Part shown: positions 31,091-40,400 of the stretch, one piece after another
How the letters are laid out: every line of letters starts with the position of its first letter
Numbering within the stretch: position 1 is the first letter of the stretch
Assembly (NCBI RefSeq): GCF_016862635.1
Contig: NZ_BONI01000038.1
Span: forward strand, 22,189 to 86,188
Direction of reading: 5' to 3'
Source: Catellatospora coxensis
GTDB taxonomy: Bacteria > Actinomycetota > Actinomycetes > Mycobacteriales > Micromonosporaceae
DNA length: 64,000 bases
Notes under the pieces: generated by a model
The model's input: only the letters and a program-made list of their open reading frames with translations
What the model was told of the DNA's origin: nothing
The model's database searches: none
Position numbers and translations under genes: made by a program

Positions 31091-31954
31091 TCACTTCGCC
31101 CCGAGCAGGTCGATGAGCTGGGACGCGTTGCGCTGGGCGTAGTCGGAGTAGCAGTTGTTCATGAGCACATGCGTCTGCTCCGCCTCGCCGGCCAGCTCGC
31201 GCAGCTTCGGCGCCCAGTCTTTCAGCTCGCGCGGGGAGTACAGGTAGCCGAACTTCTCGTGGATGTCCTTGCTGGTCCACTTGTCGCTGTGGCCGTGGAA
31301 GCGCACCGCGGCCAGGTCGGCCGTGGCGGCGAGCACCGGCGGCACCGAGTTCTTGTGTCCTTGCGGCATGTCGACGCAGACATAGGGCAGCTTGTGCTCG
31401 CGCAGGAAGTCCAGCGTCTCGGCGGCGTTGTCGCCCTTGAACCAGGACTCGTGGCGCAGCTCGATGCCCACCCGCAGCGGCGCGCAGCGCTTGGCGACCT
31501 CCAGCAGGTACTGCTTGTTGTCCCGGCGGATGGTGAACCACGGCGGGAACTGGAACAGCAGCATGCCGAGCTTACCGGCCTCGACCAGCGGGTCCAGCGC
31601 GGCCAGGAACCGGGTCCACACCTCCTCGTAAGCCTGTGGCTGCAGCCCGTCCGGGTACACGTTGCGCTTGTCGGTCTCCGGCCGAAGGTCCTTCGGTAGC
31701 GCGCTGACCTTTGTCGGATGCCCGGTGAGCATGCTGAACGCCTTGATGTTGAACACGAAGTCCTTCGGCGTACGCGCCGCCCACAGCGCGACCGTGCTCT
31801 CCGCCGGCGACGCGTAATAGGTCGCGTCGACCTCGACCAGCGAGAACTTGCGCGCGTAGTACCGCAGCCGCTCCTCCGGCGTCTTGGCCGTCTCGGGATA
31901 CCACCCCGACGCCAGCAGCGTGCTGTCCGTCCACGAAGCGGTCCCCACCCTCAT
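31091..31954 (-). CDS. DUF72 domain protein (TIM-barrel)
   Basis: 287 residues of the DUF72 family. The start is RVGTASWTDSTLLASGWYPE and the conserved segments are VEVDATYYASPAESTVALWAARTPKDFVFNIKAFSMLTGH, LLFQFPPWF, VGIELRHESWF, YVCVDMP, VRFHGHSDKW and the C-terminal MNNCYSDYAQRNASQL. The fold is a TIM barrel resembling sugar-processing enzymes, and the reaction is not established. The ATG at 31954 follows a G-rich ribosome-binding region (GGGGGAGGG). Confidence 0.9.
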   Translation of the reverse strand: MRVGTASWTDSTLLASGWYPETAKTPEERLRYYARKFSLVEVDATYYASPAESTVALWAARTPKDFVFNIKAFSMLTGHPTKVSALPKDLRPETDKRNVYPDGLQPQAYEEVWTRFLAALDPLVEAGKLGMLLFQFPPWFTIRRDNKQYLLEVAKRCAPLRVGIELRHESWFKGDNAAETLDFLREHKLPYVCVDMPQGHKNSVPPVLAATADLAAVRFHGHSDKWTSKDIHEKFGYLYSPRELKDWAPKLRELAGEAEQTHVLMNNCYSDYAQRNASQLIDLLGAK

Positions 31955-32002
31955 CCCACCCACCCTCCCCCTGTACCCCGCCCCACCCCACCCCTACGCG
32001 TT

Positions 32003-32057
32003 GATCATGAACTTATGGCACGGTTCGACGGCGTGTCCCGTCCACAACTTCATGATC
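32003..32057. terminator. Imperfect hairpin downstream of the metG-like gene
   Basis: Arms 32003-32018 (GATCATGAACTTATGG) and 32042-32057 pair with two mismatches around a 23-base loop. It is located 21 bases beyond the stop of the minus-strand aminoacyl-tRNA synthetase gene, so it is a probable terminator. The AT-containing arms stand out from the GC-rich background. Confidence 0.55.
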
Positions 32058-32077
32058 GATCCGCTGGTGGGGGCGGG

Positions 32078-33586
32078 TCAGGGTTCGAGGCGGGGGAAGA
32101 GCGGGGTGGGCGGGGGTAGGAGGCCGTCGGGGTCGGCCGTGCATTGAGCAGTGATCAGCGCGGACGCGCCGGGTAGGAACGGGGCGAGCAGGTCGGCGAA
32201 GGCCAGGCACGCGCCGAGCAGCACGGCCAGGGCCGCGTCCAGTCGCGGCCCGGCTAGTGGATCGCCGCCGCGCTCCGCCTTGGCCAGGTCCCAGGGGCGT
32301 ACCCGGTCGATGTGGCGGTTGGCCTGCTCGACGACGGCCCAGACGGCTGCGGTGGCGCGGCGGAAGTCGTAGTCCGCCAGGGCCGCGGCGATCAGCCCGG
32401 GCGCGTCCGTGCAGGCGGCGACCAGGTCCTTCGCGTCCGTGGCGCCGGGCACGGTGAGGTCGACGCGGCCGGCGCGGAAGCGGTGGGCCATGGTGACGAT
32501 CCGGTTGACCAGGTTGCCCGCGCCGCCGGCGAGGTCCTCGTCGGCCCGCGCGATCAGCCGGTCGGCGGTGAAGTCGGCGTCGCCGACCCGGGGCACCTCG
32601 CGCAGCAGCCAGCACCGCAGCGCGTCGGCGCCGTAGGTGTCGGCCAGCACCACGGGGTCGACCGCCGTACCCGCCGATTTGCTGATCTTGCGGCCGTCCA
32701 CGGTGAGGTAGTCGTGCACCAGGATGTCGGTAGGCAGCGGCAGCCCGGCGGACAGCAGCATCGCCGGCCAGTACACGGCGTGAAACCGCAGCACGCCCTT
32801 GCCGATCACGTGCACCCGCCGGTCCGCGCCCTCCCACCAGGTGCGGTACGCCTCGCCGTCGGTGCCGTGGTCGAGGCTGGTCAGGTAGTTTGCCAGCGCG
32901 TCCCACCAGACGTAGACCACCTGGTCGGGGTCGCCGGGCACGGTGATGCCCCAGCCGCGGGCCCGCTGCTGCGAGCGCGAGACGGAGAAGTCGCGCAGCC
33001 CGGCGTCGATGAAAGCGAGCACCTCGTTGCGCCGCGACTCCGGTTCGATGCGCAGCCGCCCGCCGGTGATCGCCTCCCGCAGCGGTTCGGCGTACTTCGA
33101 CAGCCGGAAGAACCAGTTCCGTTCCTCGATGCGCTGCGGCGGCACCCCGTGCTCGGGGCAGTGCCCGGATCCGTCGAGTTCGTCGGGCGTCAGGTAGTGC
33201 TCGCAGCCCACGCAGTACAGGCCGGTGTAGGTGTCGAGGTGGAGGTCGTGCGCGCAGGCCCGCCAGAGCCGTTCGACGCCGGGCCGGTGGCGCGGGTCGC
33301 GGCTGGTCCGGATGAAGTCGTCGTACGACAGCGCGAGCGGCTCGCGCAGCCGCGCGAACGCGGCCGCGTTGGCGTCGACGAACTCCTGCACCGGCACGCC
33401 CGCTCCGTCGGCGGCGAGCACGTTCTTCAGCGAGTTGTCGTCGGTGCCGGTGAGCAGCCTGACCTCGTCGCCGAGGGAGCGCCGGTGGCGGGCGATCACG
33501 TCGGCCTGCACCGCCTCCAGGGCGAAGCCGAGGTGCGGGGCGGCGTTGACGTACGGGATGGTGGTGGTGAGGTAGAAACGGGTCAT
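32078..33586 (-). CDS. metG: Methionyl-tRNA synthetase, divergent class
   Basis: 502 residues, class I. The N-terminus is RFYLTTTIPYVNAAPHLGF with HLG(F) as the HIGH motif. The zinc knuckle is CVGCEHYL...HCPEHG, the KMSKS equivalent is GRKISKS, and YVWWDALANYL and KGVLRFHAVYWPAMLLSAG form the methionine and ATP pocket. The TGTDEHG motif of housekeeping enzymes is here TGTDDNS, and no C-terminal tRNA-binding extension is present. This suggests a secondary paralogue rather than the main enzyme, which is inference. A structured leader precedes it. Confidence 0.85.
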   Translation of the reverse strand: MTRFYLTTTIPYVNAAPHLGFALEAVQADVIARHRRSLGDEVRLLTGTDDNSLKNVLAADGAGVPVQEFVDANAAAFARLREPLALSYDDFIRTSRDPRHRPGVERLWRACAHDLHLDTYTGLYCVGCEHYLTPDELDGSGHCPEHGVPPQRIEERNWFFRLSKYAEPLREAITGGRLRIEPESRRNEVLAFIDAGLRDFSVSRSQQRARGWGITVPGDPDQVVYVWWDALANYLTSLDHGTDGEAYRTWWEGADRRVHVIGKGVLRFHAVYWPAMLLSAGLPLPTDILVHDYLTVDGRKISKSAGTAVDPVVLADTYGADALRCWLLREVPRVGDADFTADRLIARADEDLAGGAGNLVNRIVTMAHRFRAGRVDLTVPGATDAKDLVAACTDAPGLIAAALADYDFRRATAAVWAVVEQANRHIDRVRPWDLAKAERGGDPLAGPRLDAALAVLLGACLAFADLLAPFLPGASALITAQCTADPDGLLPPPTPLFPRLEP

Positions 33587-33889
33587 GACTCCTCCTGGCT
33601 TGCAAGAAAGCCGGAGCGTCGACCCGTGCCGAGGCCCCGGACTCGGGCCTCGCGGTCGTGAACGCGCGTGTCAGCAGCCCCGGGAGCGGGGCATCATCAC
33701 CTGGCACGACGAGAAGATCACGTGGCCAAGGTAGCAGCGGCCGGTCCCGCCCGCGACCAGGTTTTGCGCAACAAGTCGACCGATCGACATGTTCCACTGG
33801 CTGGTTTGTTGTTGAAGCGCTCTCCCGAAGGCAGCAGGATCGGACGGTAAGCCCCGTGAGAGCGCGGCCCCGCCGCTGAAGGAGTGTCG
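33587..33889. promoter_or_regulatory. Divergent metG/GT2 intergenic region
   Basis: 303 bases. On the metG side the leader can form stems at about 33637-33660 (CGAGGCCC with GGGCCTCG) and at about 33679-33696 (GCCCCG/CGGGGC). A 24-base imperfect palindrome with 10 of 12 pairs (AACAAGTCGACC...) lies at 33770-33793. No T-box core was recognised. These are candidate sites only. Confidence 0.35.
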
Positions 33890-35209
33890 ATGTCCGGCGG
33901 AGTCCCGCGGCTCAGTGTGCTCATCCCGACGTTCGGCGACGCGCACACGCTGGCGCTGACCCTGTCCACGCTGTGCGCGCAGACCCTGGATCCGGACCTG
34001 TTCGAGGTCGTCGTGGTCAACGACGGCTCCGATCCGCTGCCGTACGCGGAGCTGGCCGCCGCGGCGTACCCCTTCCGGTTCCGGTTCGACAGCCTGCCGG
34101 CGAACCTGGGGCGGGCCGCGGCGCGCAACCAGGCGGTCCGCCTGGCCGCCGGTGAGCTGGTCTGCTTCCTCGACAGCGATGTGCTCGCCGAGCCGCACCT
34201 GCTGGCCCGGCACCTGGCCTTCCACGACGGGCGCGACGGACCCTCCGTGCTGATCGGCAAGCGCTACGAGGGCGACTGGGCGGTGCTGGCCGCGGCGCAG
34301 GCAGGCGAGCCGGTCACCCTCGACCTGGTGCGCCCGGTGCATGAGGACTTCCGGTTCCGGGTCCCCGGCCGCGACAGCGAGCCGGACCAGTGGCTGTCGG
34401 GCGCGCCGTGGGTGTTCGCGCTGACCAACAACGTGTCCATGCCCCGGCGGACGGTCCTCGACGCGGGCCTGTTCGACGAGGCGTACGGGGCACGCTGGGG
34501 GTTCGAGGACACCGACCTGGCGTACCGCATCCACCACGTGCTCGGCGACGCCGGGTTCGCCTACGACGGCCTGGCCGCGGGCTTCCACGTGCCCGCGGTG
34601 CGCGACCTGACCAACCTGGCGGGCGACTACCAGGAGAACCTGGAACTGTTCCGGCGCAAGCATCGCAGCCTCGCGGCGGAGCTGGTCGACATGCCCGCGC
34701 CGAGCGACGTCACCCGCAAGATCCGGCACTACCGCCGGGCGCTGGCGTGCTGCGCCGAGCTGGGGCTCGGCCGGCTGCCCGAGGTGTCGTCGCTGCTGGG
34801 CGCGGAGCTGGCCGGGGCGGTGCTGTGCCAGGCGTTCGGCACCGACGAGGTGGCGCTCGGGCAGGGCTCGGCGACCTACGACCACGGGCGGCCGGAGTCC
34901 GAGACCAACCTGCACCTGCTCGGGGTGTGGTCGCCGTACCCGGACGGCACGTTCGGCACGGTGGTGAGCGTGGACGTGTGGCGGTTCATGGAGCAGCGGG
35001 AGCTGTCGCGTTTCCTGCGGCTGGCGTTGCGGCAGGCGCGCGAGGTGGTGCTGGTCTACACCAGCGGGCCGGCGGAGAAGGCGTTCACCGCGGACGTTCC
35101 CGCACTGACCAGCCCGGACTTCTTCGGATCGCTGCTGCGGCGGCGTTATCCGCAGGCGCGCACCGACCATTTCGGAGACGTGACGTTGTTCCGCGTCACA
35201 GCGTCTTGA
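33890..35209 (+). CDS. Glycosyltransferase family 2 protein
   Basis: About 439 residues. The N-terminal GT-A fold shows PRLSVLIPTFGDAHTLALTLSTLCAQTLDPDLFEVVVVNDGSD, the donor loop NLGRAAARNQAVRLAAGELVCFLDSDV (DSD metal site) and LFDEAYGARWGFEDTDLAYRI. The last 130 residues are not typical of GT2 and may be a separate acceptor or regulatory domain (GVWSPYPDGTFGTVVSVDVWRFMEQ). The ATG at 33890 has AAGGAG 5 bases upstream. The acceptor is unknown. Confidence 0.87.
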   Translation: MSGGVPRLSVLIPTFGDAHTLALTLSTLCAQTLDPDLFEVVVVNDGSDPLPYAELAAAAYPFRFRFDSLPANLGRAAARNQAVRLAAGELVCFLDSDVLAEPHLLARHLAFHDGRDGPSVLIGKRYEGDWAVLAAAQAGEPVTLDLVRPVHEDFRFRVPGRDSEPDQWLSGAPWVFALTNNVSMPRRTVLDAGLFDEAYGARWGFEDTDLAYRIHHVLGDAGFAYDGLAAGFHVPAVRDLTNLAGDYQENLELFRRKHRSLAAELVDMPAPSDVTRKIRHYRRALACCAELGLGRLPEVSSLLGAELAGAVLCQAFGTDEVALGQGSATYDHGRPESETNLHLLGVWSPYPDGTFGTVVSVDVWRFMEQRELSRFLRLALRQAREVVLVYTSGPAEKAFTADVPALTSPDFFGSLLRRRYPQARTDHFGDVTLFRVTAS

Positions 35210-35210
35210 C

Positions 35211-35226
35211 TTCAAGCATGCTTGAA
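35211..35226. promoter_or_regulatory. Perfect palindrome upstream of the deazaflavin-dependent enzyme gene
   Basis: TTCAAGCATGCTTGAA, a 16-base perfect palindrome, directly follows the GT2 stop and lies 17 bases before the next start. A TTGACT hexamer (35206-35211) abuts it. It is a likely operator for a dimeric repressor that is not encoded next to it. Confidence 0.65.
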
Positions 35227-35243
35227 CTCGCAAGATCGTAGGC

Positions 35244-35612
35244 ATGACTGAGAGCAGCGAATACGGCTACCTGAGCACTACTGACCGCCACACCGGCCGG
35301 TGGCACACCGTCGAGAGCCGGTACGCGGCCCGGGGCGGGGTGATCTACCTGATGTCCGGCGACCGCGAGCGGGCCGACTGGGTGCGCAACATCCTCGCGA
35401 ACCCGCAGGTCTTATGGCGGGTCGGCGGACCAGGTGAGCTGACCCCGGACGGCGCGGTGCCCGCCGAGGCCCGCCCCGTCACTGACGACCCCTACGCCGA
35501 GGCGGAGGCTCGCCGCCTGCTCGCCGTCCGCTACGAGGGCTGGCGGGACGGCGACGAGCTGTCCGAGTGGGCGAACACCGCCATGGTCGTGGCCGTACAC
35601 CCGTCGTACTGA
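35244..35612 (+). CDS. Deazaflavin (F420)-dependent nitroreductase-like protein (DUF385)
   Basis: 122 residues of the small split-barrel type: YLSTTDRHTGRWHTVESRYAARGGVIYLMSGDRERADWVRNILANPQVLWRVGG, then a helical AEAEARRLLAVRYEG segment and a C-terminal strand NTAMVVAVHP. This matches the Ddn-like family that uses F420H2, or related proteins without proven activity. It has its own palindromic operator and a strong terminator, so it is monocistronic. Confidence 0.85.
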   Translation: MTESSEYGYLSTTDRHTGRWHTVESRYAARGGVIYLMSGDRERADWVRNILANPQVLWRVGGPGELTPDGAVPAEARPVTDDPYAEAEARRLLAVRYEGWRDGDELSEWANTAMVVAVHPSY

Positions 35613-35620
35613 CCGCGGAC

Positions 35621-35660
35621 CGTGCCGCCGCCGGACGGGCAAGCGCCCGGCGGCGGCACG
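35621..35660. terminator. Bidirectional terminator hairpin
   Basis: A perfect 14-bp stem (CGTGCCGCCGCCGG with 35647-35660) and 12-base loop lie between the convergent genes ending at 35612 and 35663. Confidence 0.85.
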
Positions 35661-35662
35661 GC

Positions 35663-36553
35663 TCAGGGTGCGCAGATCGCGTAGACGGTCGTCGTCCAGT
35701 TTCCCGCGTAGCCGGTCTGGTCCTCGTGGGCGGCCACGTCGACCCCGGCGAGCGCGCCGGCTCCGAACAGGCCGATCCGGTTGAGATGCAGTTGGCCGAC
35801 GACAGGGCTGCCGCCGCCGGGTCCGCTGCCTGCCTTCGCTCCCGTGCCGTGCACTTTCGTGCCGGCCGGGCATGCCACGCTGAGGCCCTTGTTGATCGAC
35901 GAGGAGACGCTCTCGGCCCAGACGACCTGCTGCCCGATCGGATCGGCGCAGATCGCGTACGACCAGGCCCCGTAGGTGGCGTTGACGTTCTCGTCGGGGG
36001 CGACTCCCGTCGAGACGGTGATGTGGTCGGCGCCGCCGGGGATGATGTAGATCAGTTTGAACCGGTATCCGCCGACGACGGCGCCTCCGGTGCCGACCAC
36101 CTTCTTGTTGCCGGTGCAGAACGCCAGCGAGTGCACGTAGGAGTTGCCGGGCACCACCGCGGCGTAGTTGGACCTGACCTCCCAGCCGGCGATCGGGTTG
36201 CCGCAGATCGCCCAGGTGTAGAGCGTCCAGTCCGCGGCGTAACTGCCGTCTTCCATCGCGGCCGCGTAGTAGGAGTGGGTGGGCAGGCCGGGCGCGGCCG
36301 GGATCATCGCGGTCAGGCGGACCTCGTTGCCGCCGCCGACGATGTCGGCCCCGCCACCGAGGACGAACTTGCCGGCGGGGCAGATGGCGTTGGCGGTCTT
36401 GGTCGACTCCGAGCCGGTCAGGGCACTCCAGCCGATCGTCACGATGATGCCGGACACGGCCTGGGCGGGTGCGGCGGCCGTCAGCGAGACGGCGGTGCCG
36501 AGCGTGACGGCGGCGAGAGCGGTGAGGAGCTTCGAACCACGAAACGAGCGCAT
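35663..36553 (-). CDS. Secreted protein with three tandem copies of an uncharacterised domain
   Basis: 296 residues. A signal peptide (RSFRGSKLLTALAAVTLGTAVSLTAAAPAQA) is cleaved near residue 33. Three repeats of about 80-90 residues follow, each beginning near a C(P/T)xGxK segment (AICPAGKFVLGGGADI, AFCTGNKKVVGTGGAV, VACPAGTKVHGTGAKA). Each ends near YxxxAIC(A/G)xP (YTWAICGNPI, WSYAICADPI, TVYAICAP). The pairing of the two cysteines in each repeat suggests three small disulphide-bonded beta domains. No enzymatic motif is seen. The start at 36553 follows GAGGTG. Confidence 0.72.
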   Translation of the reverse strand: MRSFRGSKLLTALAAVTLGTAVSLTAAAPAQAVSGIIVTIGWSALTGSESTKTANAICPAGKFVLGGGADIVGGGNEVRLTAMIPAAPGLPTHSYYAAAMEDGSYAADWTLYTWAICGNPIAGWEVRSNYAAVVPGNSYVHSLAFCTGNKKVVGTGGAVVGGYRFKLIYIIPGGADHITVSTGVAPDENVNATYGAWSYAICADPIGQQVVWAESVSSSINKGLSVACPAGTKVHGTGAKAGSGPGGGSPVVGQLHLNRIGLFGAGALAGVDVAAHEDQTGYAGNWTTTVYAICAP

Positions 36554-36725
36554 GTGGCACCTCGCGGAATCAGCGGCCCCGGCGGGGGCGGGGCCTGCGC
36601 GGTTCACAGTAGGAACCGGCCTGGACACCCGCATCCGTGCAGCGCCAACCCGACACAGCCGCGCCACGCACGGCAGCGGGGCAGCTTCGCGCAGGCGAAG
36701 CTGCCCCGGATCCCTGCCGCGCCGG

Positions 36726-37286
36726 TCAGCTCCAGCGATGCGAGCTGGTGCGGTTGTCCATCGCGCCGCCGATGTACGACCGCGTCGACTCGTAGCCGAC
36801 CGACGCGCCGCCGAAGCCGGTGTTCTCGAAGTGCTTGTCCCAGCAGTTGGCGTAGGTCTTGAACGACGTGATCACGTTGTCCCAGCCGGCGGGCATGCTT
36901 GAGGCGAAGTAGTCGACGTTGCCCGTCGGCGTGCTGCAGTTGCCGGAGGTGCCGGTCCAGATCAGGTCCGAGCCGGTGTGGTTGCTGCCGGAGTACTCGA
37001 TGCTGATCACCGTGTTGACGACGTTGACGCCGAACTTGGCGTTCAGGGCGTCGACCTTCGCCGACACGCTGCTGCCCTTGGGCAGGTCGTACAGCACGCC
37101 GCCGCTGGCGAACTGCAGCGCCTTGTCGAAGGTGTCGAAGCAGATCGCCTGCGGCTCGGCCACGTTGGCGCGGGCGACGCAGTGCTTGTCGACCGGCTCC
37201 GCCGCGGCGGCGGGTGCGGTCGGGACGGCGAGGCCGACGATCACGAACGCCGCGATCACCATGGCGGCCCGGTGGAGCTTTCGCAT
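36726..37286 (-). CDS. Secreted crystallin/I36-inhibitor-like small protein
   Basis: 186 residues. A signal peptide (RKLHRAAMVIAAFVIVGLAVPTAPAAAA) is followed by an extracellular domain. The C-terminal half has the beta/gamma-crystallin or peptidase-inhibitor-I36-like pattern (NVDYFASSMPAGWDNVITSFKTYANCWDKHFENTGFGG ... YIGGAMDNRTSSHRW), with N/D-S-S-type motifs that can bind calcium. This is a tentative family call. The ribosome-binding site is excellent (AGGAGGAAT). It is probably an abundant exoprotein of unknown role. Confidence 0.68.
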   Translation of the reverse strand: MRKLHRAAMVIAAFVIVGLAVPTAPAAAAEPVDKHCVARANVAEPQAICFDTFDKALQFASGGVLYDLPKGSSVSAKVDALNAKFGVNVVNTVISIEYSGSNHTGSDLIWTGTSGNCSTPTGNVDYFASSMPAGWDNVITSFKTYANCWDKHFENTGFGGASVGYESTRSYIGGAMDNRTSSHRWS

Positions 37287-37382
37287 GATTCCTCCTGTGT
37301 CGTGGAGCGGTGACAACAGGTTCGGACCCGGGCATCACGGTGGCCTCAGCGTCGCATCAGCGCGGGCAAGCCCCGGGCGTTA

Positions 37383-37428
37383 AGAAGGGCACCTTCTTAT
37401 AGGCGGAGCGATAAGAAGGTGCCCTTCC
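37383..37428. repeat. Dispersed hairpin repeat, family A, copy 2
   Basis: Perfect 17-bp arms 37385-37401 (GAAGGGCACCTTCTTAT) and 37412-37428, with a 10-base loop. It shares arm and centre sequences with the copies at 4061 and 52528, in reversed orientation. It lies 15 bases beyond the GH81 stop, so it can act as that gene's terminator. Confidence 0.8.
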
Positions 37429-37442
37429 TTTGTTCTCAGCGG

Positions 37443-40400
37443 TCAGGGGGCGTAGACCTCGAACTCGAAGAGGGAGTAGCCCCAGGCGGTGGCGCGGGTG
37501 GTGGCGTTGACGCGGACGTAGCGGCCGGATCCGGTCAGGCCGGTGAGGTCGTCGACGCCGCCGTCACCGCCGGTGACGGACCGGATGGTGGTCCAGGTGT
37601 TGCCGTCGGGCGAGGTCTGGATCTGGTACGCCGACCCGTAGGCCGCCTCCCAGACCAGGCGCACCCGGCTGATGGAGTACGTCTGACCCAGGTCGACGCG
37701 GATCGTCTGCGGGTCGCTGAACGCGCTGGACCAGCGGGTGGTGGTGGCGTTGCCGTCCACCGCCGCCGAGCCCGGGTAGGCCGCCGTCTCGGTGCTGGAC
37801 ACCAGGACCGGCTTGTTCAGGGCCACGTTGACCGAGGGCTGGCTCGTGGTGCCGGTGTACGGCAGCACGACCCGCGACTGGTTGCCGATGCCCAGCGTGG
37901 TCGCCCCGTTGCCGATGGCGCTCCACACCTCCACGCGGACCGAGCCGTTGGCCAGCGCGGCGAACGAGCCGGTGCTGGTCTTCACGTTCGACGCGTGGGT
38001 GTAGTGCTCGTAGCCGGCGACCGGGTCGGTGGGGAAGTAGTTGTACGTCTCCAGCCGGTCCCAGCTGCCGTTGCCGGTGAAGTCGTACGACACCCGGACC
38101 TGGGTGGCGTTGCCGACTCCGGAGCCCGCGTCGACGTACATGTCGAAGTTGGTGGCGCCGCCGTTGTGCGTGGCGTTGAGGCCGGTGGCGGTGAACACCT
38201 GCGGGTTGGTGGGCACGCCGTCCCAGTTGCCGTTGGCCGCGGCCACGGTGACCGAGCCGGCCGCGCCCGCGGTGCCGGGCAGGCCGCCGCCGGAGACCAG
38301 GTAGCGGGTGGCGGCGAAGTTGCCGGGCGGGTTCGGCGAGGTGGACGGCGACGGCGAGGCCGGCGGGGACGGCGACGCCGGGGGCGAGGACGGCGGGTTC
38401 GACGGCGGGTTGGACGGCGTGGGGTTGCCGCCGCCGCAGGCGTTGCCGCCGGACCAGGTGAACGCGCCCGAGGTGACCGTCTTGCAGGCGGGCACGGCGA
38501 GCGTGGTGCCGTTGGAGAACGTCACCGTGATCGCCGCGTTGCTGATGTTCGACGCCACGTACGTGCGCACGCCGCTCTTGTTGAACACCTTGGCCAGCGG
38601 GTGGTTCGCGGTGATCGAGGTGTCGACGTTGCCCAGCGCCGCGAGGTTGCGGATCCAGTGGTACGTGTGCGCCTTGGACTCGCCCTCCTCGGAGGTGAAC
38701 CCGCTGTTGGCGTTGAAGTTGTTCAGTGCCGTCTGCCCGTTGCCCAGGGCCAGGAACTCCCAGAGGATGTCCTGCCACACCGTCGGCGGGCCGCCGTTGT
38801 TGGTGACCAGCTCGTTGTAGTTGGTCGTCACGTAGGCCGGGTTGTCGCCGAGGTAGAAGTGGCCGCCGGTGATGGGCAGCATGTTGATGCCCTGGATCAT
38901 CTCCGGCTCGCCGGAGAACCACGTCGCGTACGCGCCGCCGTCGCCCCAGACCATGCCGACCGTGTTGTGCCCGAAGGCGGACGGGAAGTTCTGGTTGCGC
39001 ACGTCGAACCAGTACTCGGCGATCGCCGCGGACTGCGTGGTGTAGATGAAGATGCCGGCGTCGCGGACCGCGGCGTTGCCGGTCGCCTGACCCCACTGGA
39101 TCAGGGCGTTGGCGAAGTTCATGCCCTCCGACGAGGACTCCTGGTTGTTGCCCGCGCCGAACGCGCCGTGCCCGGCCGCCCAGTCGTGACCGGCGTAGAT
39201 GTCGAAGTCACGCAGGTACGGGAAGCGGGTGTCGGTGCGGTCGTAGTTGTTGGCGTCGCGGATCAGCAGGTCCACCATGCCGCCGTACTGGGCGCTGGTG
39301 GCCCAGGTCTTGTCGAACTTGGCCAGCGTCGCCGCGGCGGCCACGAAGTACCCGTAGTGGAAGTGGTGGTCGTTGAGCTCCTGGTCGGAGCCGTACGAGG
39401 CCGGGTAGCCGAGCAAAGTGCCCCAGGCGCTGTTGTAGTAGAAGACCCGGCTGGTCTTGCCCGCCGAGGCGGTGAACCAGTCGTTGAGCCGGGTGCGGAT
39501 GGTGTTCAGCGCGGTGTCGCGGATCGAGGTCAGGTTGAGCTGGTCGGCGATCTCGGCGATGCGCGCCGCCCGGCCCAGGCCCTTGCCGGTCCAGTAGGTG
39601 TCGTCGCCGCGGAAGTCGGCCGGGTTGCCCGCGACCGCGTTGAGGTAGTTGGTGATCGTGGTCAGGTCCGCGCCGGAGCTGTCGGCGACCGCGGGGATCT
39701 CCGGCAGCACGCCGGTGTACTTCATCGAGGTCGTGAACGAGCCGATCCCGGTGAGGATCTTCATCTGGCCGCGGGCGCTGGTGTACGTGTTCGCCAGCGG
39801 CGACGAGCCGGTGAGGCTGTTCCACTGGTGCGGGTACAGCGCCGCGACGGTGGCCGTCTGCGAGCCCTGCCGCGCCGTGGTGGTGAACGTGTACGTGGTG
39901 TTCAGCGTGCCGGCGGCCTGGTTGTAGCTGTAGGACACCCGGGTGCCGGTGACGTGCGCGTGGGCGTACTGGCCGTAGGTGCTCGCCAGCGCGGCCCGGT
40001 CGGCGCCCGCGGGCAGCACGGCGACGGAGAAGAAGCCCTGCCCGCCCAGCGTCGAGCTGATCGACGTGCCGCTGACGGTCCAGGTCGAACCGGTCGGGGC
40101 GTACGCGACGTAGTCGCGCCCGTTGACGTTGAAACCGATCTGGCCGCCGCTGTTGGACCACACGGTCGGCGTCGCCGCCGTGGTCAGCTGCGCGTTGCCA
40201 CCGGTGATCTGGAAGTACGCGAACGGCAGGCCGTGGCCGATGGTGGCCTTCATGGTCCGCGCGCCGTCACTCCAGTACGGCGTCACGGTCCAGTCGCTCC
40301 ACCCGTCGACCTTGGCGTCGGGGGAGTTGAGGCCGGCCACGCCGACGAGCATGTCCTGCACGTACGGGTAGTGGAACTCGCCGGGCCCGGTCGCGCTGCC

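Noticed and set aside
33587..33735. T-box or other riboswitch in the metG leader
   Set aside because: Stem-loops exist, but I could not find a T-box core or another known riboswitch consensus, so only a structured leader is noted.
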